In this document: positions 35,991 to 46,979 of the stretch, piece by piece
Position numbering within the stretch: position 1 is the first letter of the stretch
How the letters are laid out: every line of letters starts with the position of its first letter
Assembly: GCA_016165875.1 (NCBI GenBank)
Contig: JABBOT010000016.1
Location: 9,796,063 to 9,860,062 of the forward strand
DNA length: 64,000 bases
Reading direction: 5' to 3'
Source of the DNA: Acanthopleura granulata
Lineage: Eukaryota > Mollusca > Polyplacophora > Chitonida > Chitonidae
Position numbers and translations under genes: made by a program
The notes under the pieces: model-generated
The model's database searches: none
What the model was told of the DNA's origin: nothing
Seen by the model: only the letters and a program-made list of their open reading frames with translations

Positions 35991-36336
35991 ATCACAATAA
36001 TAGAGCACCAGTTGTTTGAAAGGACATACTCCAAGACGGCAATATTCAATGGTGCATGGTTCATGGGATATATTACTGCCACTGATTTCCATTTTGCTTT
36101 GGGCACTGTGGCATGAAGACCAGGCTTGTTCACACAGTGTTCGTTAGTTAGTAACAATTCTCATGATAAATTCAAGTGTAAACCATTTATCTTTTCATGA
36201 TCAGTGTAATGCTGTGTAATATTATATCTAAAAATCGTTAAAGCCAAGAACACACCATCACTGAAAAGGGCCAAAGTCGTCGTGTATCCAGAGCCTGTCC
36301 TTTTGAGAAGTTTATCTTGTCCGAGGTGAAGTGGTA

Positions 36337-36342
36337 TTTATT
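36337..36342 (-). terminator. Polyadenylation signal of MAPEG-like gene, copy 1
   Basis: TTTATT on the + strand is AATAAA on the minus strand, about 180 bases after the stop codon at 36523. A second one follows within ten bases. Confidence 0.4.
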
Positions 36343-36522
36343 CCTTTATTTATTTTAGCGTTTCACAGCGAGCTCCTTCGCGCTGTATTTGATTCTGTTC
36401 ATGTAAGCAACACGCGCTTATTACGCTAATGGTTGGTGAAAGCACCACAATCTTGCAAATTCTTACTCGACGTTGCACTAGTTCAATAGCCATAGAAGCT
36501 CGTCCCCGTTCGCTATCCAAGT

Positions 36523-37089
36523 CTAATCCCCGGTCAAGCGAAAACTCGGCCCTGCCGTGAAGAAAAAGAAAATGTCCACTACATAAGTGATGAACGTAGG
36601 AGAAAACGTCATGACGAAGCCGTATGACCTGTTGATGGGGTATCCCAGCCAGAAGGCTATCCTGCCGACGACAAAGAAAGCCACCAGCACCGGGATGATC
36701 CGCAAAGACTCTGACTCCAAGAAACTGCTGAGAATCAGCTGGGCTGGGATACTGAGGACAACCTGTTCTAGGGTGTTCTGCAGACAGCGGTTGTAAACAC
36801 CGATGTATTCTTCTGCCCGGGGGTCGAGTGGGTTCACTGCGGGGGTGAAGAGTCGGGTCAGGGCCACGAACGACACGCCCATCAGTAAGGTGAATAAAGA
36901 GAAGAGTTGCCAGCGGAGAGTGTACATCAGTTTGCTATGCCACGAATCTAGCCTGGGTCGCGGAGCAGGAAGGCTGTGGTAGGCCAGGTAAGCCACAATC
37001 CCCACCCCAGCGGTTGTTAACAGGATTCGTGAGATTAACCTCCCCCGGGAGAGAGCTGCTGGCTCCCCAGGAGACTGGTGGCCCTTCAT
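36523..37089 (-). CDS. MAPEG/TMEM79-like four- to five-helix membrane protein, copy 1
   Basis: 188 aa in one coding exon. The frame is open seven codons further upstream, but only from a GTG. That stretch ends in TTTGTTGCAG, a likely splice acceptor, so I start at the ATG at 37089 and infer a 5' UTR intron. Hydrophobic helices: about 22-40, 60-81, 110-124, 130-150 and 156-180. The signature is R101-x2-QNTLEQ (104-109). NTLE is the strongly conserved helix motif of MAPEG proteins (microsomal glutathione transferases and relatives), where neighbouring residues bind glutathione. SLRIIPVLVAFF, GRIAFWLGYP and GFVMTFSPT (128-165) resemble the C-terminal half of TMEM79. Membrane location is clear; enzymatic activity is not. 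Neighbours are a near-identical copy 7.37 kb away and a third paralogue at 57268-57804. Confidence 0.85.
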   Translation of the reverse strand: MKGHQSPGEPAALSRGRLISRILLTTAGVGIVAYLAYHSLPAPRPRLDSWHSKLMYTLRWQLFSLFTLLMGVSFVALTRLFTPAVNPLDPRAEEYIGVYNRCLQNTLEQVVLSIPAQLILSSFLESESLRIIPVLVAFFVVGRIAFWLGYPINRSYGFVMTFSPTFITYVVDIFFFFTAGPSFRLTGD

Positions 37090-37535
37090 CGTCCCCTGCA
37101 ACAAAGTCACGTCATCTATTTACGTATATTCTTATAGGGCCGTTTATTTATTTGGTCTTCTTGAAGGAAGAGAACTGTAAAAATGAAAAAAAGTTAGAAA
37201 CACCATTAAAGCCTGTATCTGAAAACATCTTCACTTATTTTGTTTTTACATTTGTTTTCATTAGATCGATTGTTGTTAAATATATTGTACTTCATGTCTC
37301 ATACAGGTAACGATAATGTATGTTTCGATGACGCCACACAAATATTTCTAGGTATTTCTACATGTACAGATCGGGATACAGTTGTTGTGAACTGTGCTCA
37401 TTATGTAATAGGTGGCTGTGCATGAAAACAGGAATTTGACAATAAGCACTTGTTTTAAGGCCAGTAAAAAGAGTATGGCGTTGCTGGTGAGATACACCAT
37501 CAATATATTCTAAAAAGTATACTTTACAATCGAAA
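37090..37535. other. Upstream region of MAPEG-like copy 1
   Basis: Likely intron or promoter for the minus-strand gene. No first exon can be fixed from sequence alone. Confidence 0.35.
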
Positions 37536-37537
37536 CA

Positions 37538-37605
37538 TTTCACTGTATTTCATTCAGTGAAAAATGTAAGTAAATAAATACCTAAAATAAATAAATAAAT
37601 AGATA
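37538..37605. repeat. Short inverted-repeat element with A/T tail
   Basis: CATTTCACTG and CAGTGAAAAATG face each other around TATTTCATT, followed by AAGTAAATAAATACC and AATAAATAAATAAAT. The same element splits the SINE at 34371-34653 and occurs in the second unit near 44903-44970. Confidence 0.55.
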
Positions 37606-37668
37606 AGTAGGTTTTGATGCACACAAAATATAACTCTGTTAAAATCAACAGAATGAACCACCGTAAGT

Positions 37669-37881
37669 GACCACGTCCAAGAAAACCCACACCACAACAT
37701 CAAATGGAACACAATCAGAACACTAAACTCTAATCAACCCAACTGGAAAAAGCGTAAACTACAAGAAGCCATCCAGATTAAGAGATTAAAGCCTAGTCTC
37801 AACAGAGATCAAGGGATTTACCTTCCCTCAGCCTATGACCTATTAATCCTCCAAACTGACCTGGAACCCCATCGAGCCTAA
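37669..37881 (+). pseudogene. Penelope-like retroelement, 3' end of coding region (unit 1)
   Basis: A 70-codon stretch ends in TAA. It reads N-x2-W-N-T-I (IKWNTI), W-KKRKLQEAIQIK, PSLNRDQGIYLP and SAYDLL. The pattern WN...W-x-RK..EAI.I....LNRD.G..LP..YD is typical of the tail that follows the GIY-YIG endonuclease in Penelope-like elements. Reverse transcriptase and most of the endonuclease are gone (5' truncation). The second unit has the same piece, so insertion came before duplication. Confidence 0.65.
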
Positions 37882-37963
37882 TCCCCCTGAATATTGTTCT
37901 ACATGTTGACACTTGTATCTCTACTTGTTATATTTAAGAGTGTTGATGTCTCGATTTCACTCA

Positions 37964-38010
37964 CTTGATAACGATGTTAGTATCTACATCGAAACGTCGT
38001 GATAAATAAA
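37964..38010 (+). ncRNA. Degenerate hammerhead-like motif at Penelope 3' end (unit 1)
   Basis: CTTGATAACGATGT, TAGTATCT, ACATCGAAACGTCG can fold with a 5-6 bp stem (CGATGT with ACATCG) between a CTGATGA-like and a GAAAC core. Penelope-like elements are known to carry minimal hammerhead ribozymes here. Two core bases deviate, so it is probably inactive. ATAAATAAA follows. Confidence 0.4.
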
Positions 38011-38180
38011 CCAAGAAGTTGTATATCCATAAGAAAGACATGTTCTAGTACACAGGGTACTCTGTTCGTTGCGAACTGGGAGAATATTGTGTTATTGCGC
38101 AAATAACATAGTGAACTCTGTTGACCGATACCGTTCCTTTTTCTGACCGCAGCCAACCTTCAAGAATAGCACCTTTAAAA

Positions 38181-38344
38181 TATTTATTTATTCATTTGAT
38201 TGATGTTTTACGCCGTACTCAAGAATATTTCACTTATACGACGGCGGCCAGCATTATGGCGCGAGGAAACCTGGCAGAGCCCGGGGGAAACCCACGACCA
38301 TCCGGAGGTTACTGCGCGCTATCCCGCTCGGCCACGGAGGCCTC
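38181..38344 (-). repeat. SINE family 1 with internal deletion (unit 1)
   Basis: Tail, body and head are present, but the part between GGAGGTTACT and GCGCGCTATCCC is missing. The identical deletion is in the second unit (45548-45711). Confidence 0.9.
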
Positions 38345-39599
38345 TCCTTTGAAACAGTGTCAGCTCGCACCGAAATATCCTCTGACAAGAAATTGACCAA
38401 TCGCTGCACTGAGATGCAGTTACAACAAAGTAATTCTGATACCGTACTCAGCCTCGTCTATCAAAACACGGGAACGGACGAATTAACTGATTCAGTTTGC
38501 TGAATGAACAGATTGATGTTTTTCAACAAATTATTCCCACGAAATAAGTCAACAGAAAGGAATCTGATGAAATTAAACAGAGTTTTATTTTAAGGGCGCT
38601 TTTTCTATAGATGCATGCACGGTGCCTTTCCCTGTTAAGGTAAAAGACGCCAAGCGGCATGTCAGTTTATAGGACGCAATGACATGAATAATCAACACTA
38701 CAGGGCTTTATTTTCAACTAATTTGGGCACAGTCAGTGTTGAGCGCCGATAGTCAAAATCCCCCTAAGTAGTAGGGGTACGGGAAAATTTGACGACAGCC
38801 CAAAAGAGAGACACGCTTTTTTTCAAGTTAACCACCAAAACATTTAATGTATTTATAATTAACATAAATGATAGAAAAAAGACAGAAATTGTTCATGTTT
38901 ATTTTTGCTGTTGTAGTTGTATTGTTCTTGCACAGGATAGTTCTTTTCGTTCAGCTTTGCCAACTCAGGGGGAAAAAAAATAAGAATATGTACAAGGGGA
39001 CATTTGGCCACTAGACTTAAACCGTCGGGAGCCAAATCAAAATTCTGAGGGCCATTTTGTGTTTTCTTTGAATAATAAATTGCATTTCTTGACATTTCAA
39101 ATAAATAAAAAAATATTATTAATTATATTTTTTCAAGTGTACCCAAAAGGACTGTATATGTACATTCAAAGCTAGAGCGTTTTTAGCACTTTTAATTGTC
39201 TATTTTCTACCCACTGTCAGTGTTTACTGGGTGATTCTAGAGAAAAGGCCCCAAACCATGCCCCGCAACTTACCTAATATACACAAATCGTTTACAGACC
39301 CAAAAAGTTTTGGGCGTATTGCAAACTTGTAACAATAATCTCATCAATATCAAACCCAATCAATATTTCTGCTGGTTTTAAGTTCCGTTTATGACCTCAA
39401 CACTCAATAATACGTGTCCCAAGTGATCAAGTTTGTACTTCAGCTAGAAATACAAGTGCTTTGTTTGGGCCCCATCTGGTCAGTATCATGGTTATAATGT
39501 TAAAACAAATTTAGAAAGTAACTGATGTATACCATTTTCCAGCTTCTCTTTTCTTAATTTTTGCATTTTGCCCTTGTCGCACAAACATTGTCTTTACCG
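38345..39599. other. Unit 1 DNA without recognised features
   Basis: AT-rich. Frames here (for example 38789-38983) change length between the two units and are not conserved as genes. Confidence 0.45.
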
Positions 39600-39619
39600 T
39601 AGTTTTTGAAATTTGCTGA

Positions 39620-40784
39620 AAAGTGATGCAACCGAGGGTGAGAGCCACGCGGCTGGACAGCAGACGACACAGTTCCCAGACTACGTTGGCGGTAGTTGAT
39701 GTTTATTTAGCTAGTGAATTCGGTTCACCTCAAGGAAAAGTATGTCGAACACACAGCACATTTATTATGTGTCCTTACCGTTCACGCCTGGGAAATGTTA
39801 ATAATGCTTATTCAAACCATTGCTTTGTCATGGTGGCAGGCTGTACATTTAAACCCTTAGTGAAGGTAAAATATATTTCTTAAATACAGAGATTCCTGTA
39901 TTATTTAGATGTCCCAGTCAATCCACGGAAGGATGCAGAAATAAAGAGAAAACATGTAAATTATAGTCATTTCGACCCGGCCGACATCAAGCAGATCATG
40001 AGCAGACAACTTGATATATATTTTAATCTCTCCGAGAGGACACTCCTGATTTTTTGACATCCGTTTGTTTCATTACCGTTACATCAAAGTCTTTACCGCT
40101 ACGTTCATCTTCACCGTTATACGCACAAATTTCGCAAAATATGAACTATTTTATGTTCTTTTTACTGTATGCTCTTCATAGTCCATTTTCCTGATATAAA
40201 AAACTATCAGGAAAATGTCTTAAATTTGATAGCAATAACAAGTTGTATTGTTAATATGTATAAATGTAAAACATTATGTAACGGTTCGGTTGTGGGCATC
40301 TGATGATATATTGAAAGTCGTCACTTAGGGCAAATTTTCACGACAAAAGATGCGCAGGGTTATTATTCGTGTAAAGTTTGTGTGTTTATTTCCGTTATTA
40401 CAGTGTAAAAAATGGTTTCTCTTTTTATTTTACGTTTTAACACAATATATGTATTCGTAACGGTAAGGGTAGGTCTTACTGTTCACCTGGGAAGCAAAGT
40501 GTAAAAAAGTCACTACATATGCCAAAAGAAAATTGATTGAGCTGCCAACATTAAACACAGAGGTATCTGGGATGAATTAGGACGAAAAGTTTACTGATGA
40601 AACAAAGCTGAACAGAAAGCTAACTTCTTCCTTAAAATGGCATGTTTCGGTGGAACGAGTACCGGGTACTGAAGTCTACACAGAAATTACACCGCCGCAC
40701 ATTATGAAGAACGTTCGCACTCAGGACAAGGTCCAGCAAAAGCATTCTGATAAAAGTAGAAATTTGTCAGGTATGCAGAAATGA
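39620..40784 (+). pseudogene. Decayed protein-coding remnant, possibly transposase-like (unit 1)
   Basis: Three open blocks lie in order. At 39623-39880 a frame ends near CFVMVAGCTF and a GTAAAA donor-like site. At about 39908-40058 a block follows a TATTTAG acceptor-like site and reads VPVNPRKDAEIKRKHVN and SHFDPADI. At 40506-40784 the frame is open except for one TAG at 40578-40580. The first two faintly recall a THAP zinc finger (FP..P, HF.P.DI), but key cysteines are not all there. The second unit has the same TAG and extra amino-acid changes. I do not know the original function. Confidence 0.25.
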
Positions 40785-40815
40785 AACTTTTGTGAAGACA
40801 TTATCGACCATGAGT

Positions 40816-40903
40816 CTTGGCAACATGTTATATGTGTCTTGGCAACATGTCATATGTATCTCGGCAACATATCACATGTGTCTTAGCAACATGTCAGATG
40901 TGT
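40816..40903. repeat. 22-bp tandem repeat, four copies (unit 1)
   Basis: CTTGGCAACATGTTATATGT plus GT and three variants follow without gaps. The same array is at 48179-48266 and 52627-52714. Confidence 0.9.
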
Positions 40904-40984
40904 CCCGGCAGTTGATCGGCAGCCTGCTAAGTTCTCTGTTCAGTGAAGACAATGTCCAACTTTGAATGAAAAGTAAATGCATTC

Positions 40985-42495
40985 ACTACAAGCAATTCTA
41001 CTCAGCTACTTTTGTTCCAAGTTAACAAATAAAGCGGGGAATCAGTCTTCGGTTCCGTCAAAAGGCACGGGTAAAAACGAAACTACCACTGACACTCTTC
41101 TATCACAGAGGTTCATATAATGTAATATTCCATTACAACAGGTTTTTCTGTGCTAACAAAATGTGTCTTTGCTGCACTGAGTTCAATTGCGCATGTCACA
41201 TCAGCATTTCTTGTATTACGAAGTATAACAGGAATGTGATAGAGACTATTAGCCAACCCTCGATCAGAGCACAGACAGGAAATGGCCAGTTTGACGTCTC
41301 CAGTTCAATCTGTGTTTCGTTTTAAATGATGGTTTCTCCTAAATTATAGATATTTTTACTAGATCTTAATTCGGGCGGATTTATCTTACCGCCGTGATAT
41401 GTGGAGGAATATAAAGGCCTTTGCTATCGAGAGTCATCATAAAATGACACTTTACAAAGTGTTAACTCAACATCATAAAGCTGTCCTACGACCACAACTG
41501 CTGAAATGCTGAATCTGACATTATTAAGGTTATATACAAACTAAAAGGCTACAGTACGGAGAGTAAAACCAGAGCAGCGACGACAGTGTGATAGTTGGCA
41601 AATGGTTACAGGTTACCGGTGAAATCCGGCCTCTTGTTAATTTACCTCAGTTAGGATTTTATTCTAACTGTTCATGTAAGTGTTTAAGAAGTCACAACTT
41701 ACACGACCAACCGCACCACTGTTCAGTCAGAAATGGGTAGAAAAAATTGCAGTGATGCCAAATGCAATATACTAAATGTCATGCAATGGTTTAGAATGAC
41801 TTAAAATGCTATGTTCTCGTCACATTAAATACATGTGGCCTAACATTCCAGTTTTAACAGAGTACGAAATGGGGTCTTGCATTCCAGTCGATGGATTATT
41901 GGTTTTACAGCATACGTGTTTTACGTCTAGATGTTTGTGCCATCCAAGTCTGAGGACTTGATTCTACCAACATCTATACTTAAACATTAGACATCACATC
42001 TCGTCTATATGCTGGGAATCTCACTGACTAGTTTCACATAACAGATTAAAGTCACAACTACGAGAATTGATAAGCAGAGCATGTTTGTTTTGATGTTTCG
42101 GTTTATTGAAGCATCATTTTCGTCAGGAATGAAGGCACAGTCAATTGTTAAATTTCTAAACTCTTTTTACATTTTTTTTTTATAATTAAAAACCCCACAC
42201 AATGGTAAAAGGAGTTAAGGGGTGTATACGAGTGTTTTCACTGCAGCACATACATGCTGTGACTGGATGATAGTTTAAAAGTCTTCATTTTAAACGATCA
42301 TCGAATCACCAGTGTCACAAGTATCCGCTTCAATGTTAACGTTTCATCTTTAACACCACGGTTTTGTTCATAATTACCTACTGTAAGTACTGTACACGTA
42401 TAAATATATTTCACAAATGACTGTCCCTGTATTCCTGACAACAGCTGAATAAACTCAAATATTCAAACAAACATGCTTTATGTGTTGTTTCTCGC
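40985..42495. other. Unit 1 DNA without recognised features
   Basis: No convincing gene; shared with the other two units at high identity. Confidence 0.45.
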
Positions 42496-42499
42496 GCAG

Positions 42500-42745
42500 C
42501 GGCCGGGCAAGTCGGTTTGAGAACGGTGTTAACTGGGTTCGGCAGTGTCACCAGCGCGGGGTCTTCTATTCAAGAGGCTACTAAAACAGCAGGACAGTAA
42601 GAATACTATCAGCTGGACTGTTTTCACTGCTTGTGCGGCCATGTTTACAATGAGTGGCCGCCGACGCTCTTGTGGCCGTTTGCGCAGTCCGGCGTCCGTT
42701 GGAAAACCACTCGTCTCCCACCAACAAGAGTTGCTTGTGGGCAAG
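42500..42745. other. CpG-rich exon-like block (unit 1)
   Basis: After TGTTGTTTCTCGCGCAG, a good acceptor shape, the + strand is open for about 30 codons (GQVGLRTVLTGFGS and SSIQEATKTAG) to a donor-like ACA/GTAAGA at 42597. A second ATG-led open piece (MFTMSGRRRSCGRLRS) ends at GCAAGT (42741). On the minus strand an ATG in AACATGG context also opens. CpG density is clearly above the surroundings. It could be a promoter with first exon on either strand; I cannot decide. Confidence 0.3.
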
Positions 42746-42761
42746 TTTTCAGTATTCTGCT

Positions 42762-42882
42762 AAAGGTCAGTGGTTCTTTCCGGTCACTCCGGTTTCCTCC
42801 ACCCACGAAACTGATTGCCATTCGTGAGGTGAAAATTCGTAAGTACAGCATTAAACAACGATTAAATCCAATCAAATGGTTT
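42762..42882 (+). repeat. SINE family 2, 3' fragment (unit 1)
   Basis: AAAGGTCAGTGGTTCTTTCC, GGTCACTCCGGTTTCCTCC, CATTAAACAACGATTAAATC. Copies at 50123-50242 and 54612-54730 show it was present before duplication. Confidence 0.7.
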
Positions 42883-43697
42883 TGTCCATCTCGACGCAAT
42901 GACCACGCTCTATAATGGGACAGCAATCTTGTAGAATAATATCTAAAAGTGACATGTGACAGTTGCCTCCCCTGTATTGTGTCACGAAAGAGCCATAACG
43001 TACATAAGGTGCACGACAGGCTTTTCTCGGTCGGACAGAGCACGTGACTAAGGAATTCACGTTCAAGGCCTATGTTGGAACATTACTAATCTAGGATACG
43101 GGAAGACCGATCCCGTACCTAACTCGAAAGACCAGCTTCGTTTCAAAGCTTTATTTCATATTTCCAAAGCCCTGGCGTTTTCACTCAGCTCAAACCTCGC
43201 TCCCATTGCTATTCGTCTGACGTTCACCAACGAGATCCTGTGTTCAAATCCAGCTTTGGTCACATAGACTGCAGCCTGAAGTCAGGCACCAGGCGAAGGG
43301 CGGTGGTTTACTCCAGGCTTTTACCAGTATATTTGGTGAAGTATTCATAAAATCACAATAATAGAGCACCAGTTGTTTGAAAGGACATACTCCAAGACGG
43401 CAATATTCAATGGTGCATGGTTCATGGGATATATTACTGCCACTGATTTCCATTTTGCTTTGGGCACTGTGGCATGAAGACCAGGCTTGTTCACACAGTG
43501 TTCGTTAGTTAGTAACAATTCTCATGATAAATTCAAGTGTAAACCATTTATCTTTTCATGATCAGTGTAATGCTGTGTAATATTATATCTAAAAATCGTT
43601 AAAGCCAAGAACACACCATCACTGAAAAGGGCCAAAGTCGTCGTGTATCCAGAGCCTGTCCTTTTGAGAAGTTTATCTTGTCCGAGGTGAAGTGGTA

Positions 43698-43703
43698 TTT
43701 ATT
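43698..43703 (-). terminator. Polyadenylation signal of MAPEG-like gene, copy 2
   Basis: AATAAA on the minus strand at the position equivalent to copy 1. Confidence 0.4.
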
Positions 43704-43889
43704 CCTTTATTTATTTTAGCGTTTCACAGCGAGCTCCTTCGCGCTGTATTTGATTCTGTTCATGTAAGCAACACGCGCTTATTACGCTAATGGTTGGTGA
43801 AAGCACCACACCAGTAATCTTGCAAATTCTTACTCGACGTTGCACTAGTTCAATAGCCATAGAAGCTCGTCGCCGTTCACTATCCAAGT

Positions 43890-44456
43890 CTAATCCCCGG
43901 TCAAGCGAAAACTCGGCCCTGCCGTGAAGAAAAAGAAAATGTCCACTACATAAGTGATGAACGTAGGAGAAAACGTCATGACGAAGCCGTATGACCTGTT
44001 GATGGGGTATCCCAGCCAGAAGGCTATCCTGCCGACGACAAAGAAAGCCACCAGCACCGGGATGATCCGCAAAGACTCTGACTCCAAGAAACTGCTGAGA
44101 ATCAGCTGGGCTGGGATACTGAGGACAACCTGTTCTAGGGTGTTCTGCAGACAGCGGTTGTAAACACCGATGTATTCTTCTGCCCGGGGGTCGAGTGGGT
44201 TCACTGCGGGGGTGAAGAGTCGGGTCAGGGCCACGAACGACACGCCCATCAGTAAGGTGAATAAAGAGAAGAGTTGCCAGCGGAGAGTGTACATCAGTTT
44301 GCTATGCCACGAATCTAGCCTGGGTCGCGGAGCAGGAAGGCTGTGGTAGGCCAGGTAAGCCACAATCCCCACCCCAGCGGTTGTTAACAGGATTCGTGAG
44401 ATTAACCTCCCCCGGGAGAGAGCTGCTGTCTCCCCAGGAGACTGGTGGCCCTTCAT
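43890..44456 (-). CDS. MAPEG/TMEM79-like membrane protein, copy 2
   Basis: 188 aa with the same helices and QNTLEQ motif as the copy at 36523-37089. The only coding difference I see is residue 10, Pro to Thr. No silent difference is evident, although flanks differ by about 1%. The presumed acceptor TTTGTTGCAG before the ATG and the 3' signals are also kept, so both copies look functional. The 3' UTR has a 6-base insertion (CCAGTA) near 43811 relative to copy 1. Confidence 0.85.
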   Translation of the reverse strand: MKGHQSPGETAALSRGRLISRILLTTAGVGIVAYLAYHSLPAPRPRLDSWHSKLMYTLRWQLFSLFTLLMGVSFVALTRLFTPAVNPLDPRAEEYIGVYNRCLQNTLEQVVLSIPAQLILSSFLESESLRIIPVLVAFFVVGRIAFWLGYPINRSYGFVMTFSPTFITYVVDIFFFFTAGPSFRLTGD

Positions 44457-45035
44457 CGTCCCCTGCAACAAAGTCACGTCATCTATTTACGTATATTCTT
44501 ATAGGGCCGTTTATTTATTTGGTCTTCTTGAAGGAAGAGAACTGTAAAAATGAAAAAAAGTTAGAAACACCATTAAAGCCTGTATCTGAAAACATCTTCA
44601 CTTATTTTGTTTTTACATTTGTTTTCATTAGATCGATTGTTGTTAAATATATTGTACTTCATGTCTCATACAGGTAACGATAATGTATGTTTCGATGACG
44701 CCACACAAATATTTCTAGGTATTTCTACATGTACAGATCGGGATACAGTTGTTGTGAACTGTGCTCATTATGTAATAGGTGGCTGTGCATGAAAACAGGA
44801 ATTTGACACTAAGCACTTGTTTTAAGGCCAGTAAAAAGAGTATGGCGTTGCTGGTGAGATACACCATCAATTTATTCTAAAAAGTATACTTTACAATCGA
44901 AACATTTCACTGTATTTCATTCAGTGAAAAATGTAAGTAAATAAATACCTAAAATAAATAAATAAATAGATAAGTAGGTTTTGATGCACAGAAAATATAA
45001 CTCTGTTAAAATCAACAGAATGAACCACCGTAAGT

Positions 45036-45248
45036 GACCACGTCCAAGAAAACCCACACCACAACATCAAATGGAACACAATCAGAACATTAAACTCTAA
45101 TCAACCCAACTGGAAAAAGCGTAAACTACAAGAAGCCATCCAGATTAAGAGATTAAAGCCTAGTCTCAACAGAGATCAAGGGATTTACCTTCCCTCAGCC
45201 TATGACCTATTAATCCTCCAAACTGACCTGGAACCCCATCGAGCCTAA
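45036..45248 (+). pseudogene. Penelope-like retroelement 3' coding end (unit 2)
   Basis: Same 70 codons as at 37669-37881 with one silent C to T change seen. The degenerate hammerhead-like fold follows at about 45331-45377. Confidence 0.65.
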
Positions 45249-45330
45249 TCCCCTTGAATATTGTTCTACATGTTGACACTTGTATCTCTACTTGTTATAT
45301 TTAAGAGCGTTGATGTCTTGATTTCACTCA

Positions 45331-45377
45331 CTTGATAACGATGTTAGTATCTACATCGAAACGTCGTGATAAATAAA
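45331..45377 (+). ncRNA. Degenerate hammerhead-like motif at Penelope 3' end (unit 2)
   Basis: The stem CGATGT/ACATCG and the GAAACGTCG core are kept from unit 1. The same core bases deviate from the consensus. Confidence 0.35.
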
Positions 45378-45547
45378 CCAAGAAGTTGTATATCCATAAG
45401 AAAGACATGTTCTAGTACACAGGGTACTCTGTTCGTTGTGAACTGGGAGAATATTGTGTTATTGCGCAAATAACATAGTGAACTCTGTTGACCGATACCG
45501 TTCCTTTTTCTGACCGCAGCCAACCTTCAAGAATAGCACCTTTAAAA

Positions 45548-45711
45548 TATTTATTTATTCATTTGATTGATGTTTTACGCCGTACTCAAGAATATTTCAC
45601 TTATACGACGGCGGCCAGCATTATGGCGCGAGGAAACCTGGCAGAGCCCGGGGGAAACCCACGACCATCCGGAGGTTACTGCGCGCTATCCCTCTCGGCC
45701 ACGGAGGCCTC
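45548..45711 (-). repeat. SINE family 1 with internal deletion (unit 2)
   Basis: Same deletion as in unit 1; one base differs in the head (ATCCCTCTCGG against ATCCCGCTCGG). Confidence 0.9.
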
Positions 45712-46979
45712 TCCCTTGAAACAGTGTCAGCTCGCACCGAAATATCCTCTGACAAGAAATTGACCAATCGCTGCACTGAGATGCAGCTACAACAAAGTAA
45801 TTCTGATACCGTACTCAGCCTCGTCTATCAAAACACGGGAACGAACGAATTAACTGATTCAGTTTGCTGAATGAACAGATTGATGTTTTTCAACAAATTA
45901 TTCCCACGAAATAAGTCAACAGAAAGGAATCTGATGAAATTAAACAGAGTTTTATTTTAAGGGCGCTTTTTCTATAGATGCATGCACGGTGCCTTTCCCT
46001 GTTAAGGTAAAAGACGCCAAGCGGCATGTCAGTTTATAGGACGCAATGACATGAATAATCAACACTACAGGGCTTTATTTTCAACTAATTTGGGCACAGT
46101 CAGTGTTGAGCGCCGATAGTCAAAATCCCCCAAAATAGTAGGGGTACGGGAAAATTTGACGACAGCCCAAAAGAGAGACAAGCTTTTTTTCAAGTTAACC
46201 ACCAAAACATTTAATGTATTTATAATTAACATAAATGATAGAAAAAAGACAGAAATTGTTCATGTTTATTTTTGCTGTTATAGTTGTATTGTTCTTGCAC
46301 AGGATAGTTCTTTTCGTTCAGCTTTGCCAACTCAGGGGGAAAAAAATAAGAATATGTACAAGAGGACATTTGGCCACTAGACCGTCGGGAGCCAAATCAA
46401 AATTCTGAGGGCCATAATTTTGTGTTTTCTTTGAATAATAAATTGCATTTCTTGACATTTCAAATAAATAAAAAATATTATTAATTATATTTTTTCAAGT
46501 GTACCCAAAAGGGCTGTATATGTACATTCAAAGCTAGAGCGTTTTTAGCACTTTTAATTGTCTATTTTCTACCCACTGTCAGTGTTTACTGGGTGATTCT
46601 AGAGAAAAGGCCCCAAACCATGCCCCGCAACTTACCTAATATACACAAATCATTTACAGACCCAAAAAGTTTTGGGCGTATTGCAAACTTGTAACAATAA
46701 TTTCATCAATATCAAACCCAATCAATATTTCTGCTGGTTTTAAGTTCCGTTTATGACCTCAACACTCAATAATACGTGTCCCAAGTGATCAAGTTTGTAC
46801 ATCAGCTAGAAATACAAGTGCTTTGTTTGGGCCCCATCTGGTCAGTATGATGGTTATAATGTTAAAACAAATTTAGAAAGTAACTGATGTATACCATTTT
46901 CCAGCTTCTCTTTTCTTAATTTTTGCATTTTGCCCTTGTCGCACAAACATTGTCTTTACCGTAGTTTTTGAAATTTGCT

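Larger units (their letters stand above)
35623..42983. repeat. 7.36-kb tandem duplication, copy 1
   Basis: This segment is repeated at 42984-50345 with about 1% difference by eye and only one base of net length change. The join at 42983/42984 shares a 3-base GTC with both outer edges, so the border has microhomology and no long homologous repeat. It carries a MAPEG-like gene, a Penelope-like 3' end, decayed coding pieces and a CpG-rich block. Confidence 0.95.

Noticed and set aside
42529..42744. Minus-strand frame with a signal-like MAAQAVKTVQLIVFLL start in unit 1
   Set aside because: Units 2 and 3 have an in-frame stop after QLIVF, and the sequence soon ends; it may be part of a promoter region instead.
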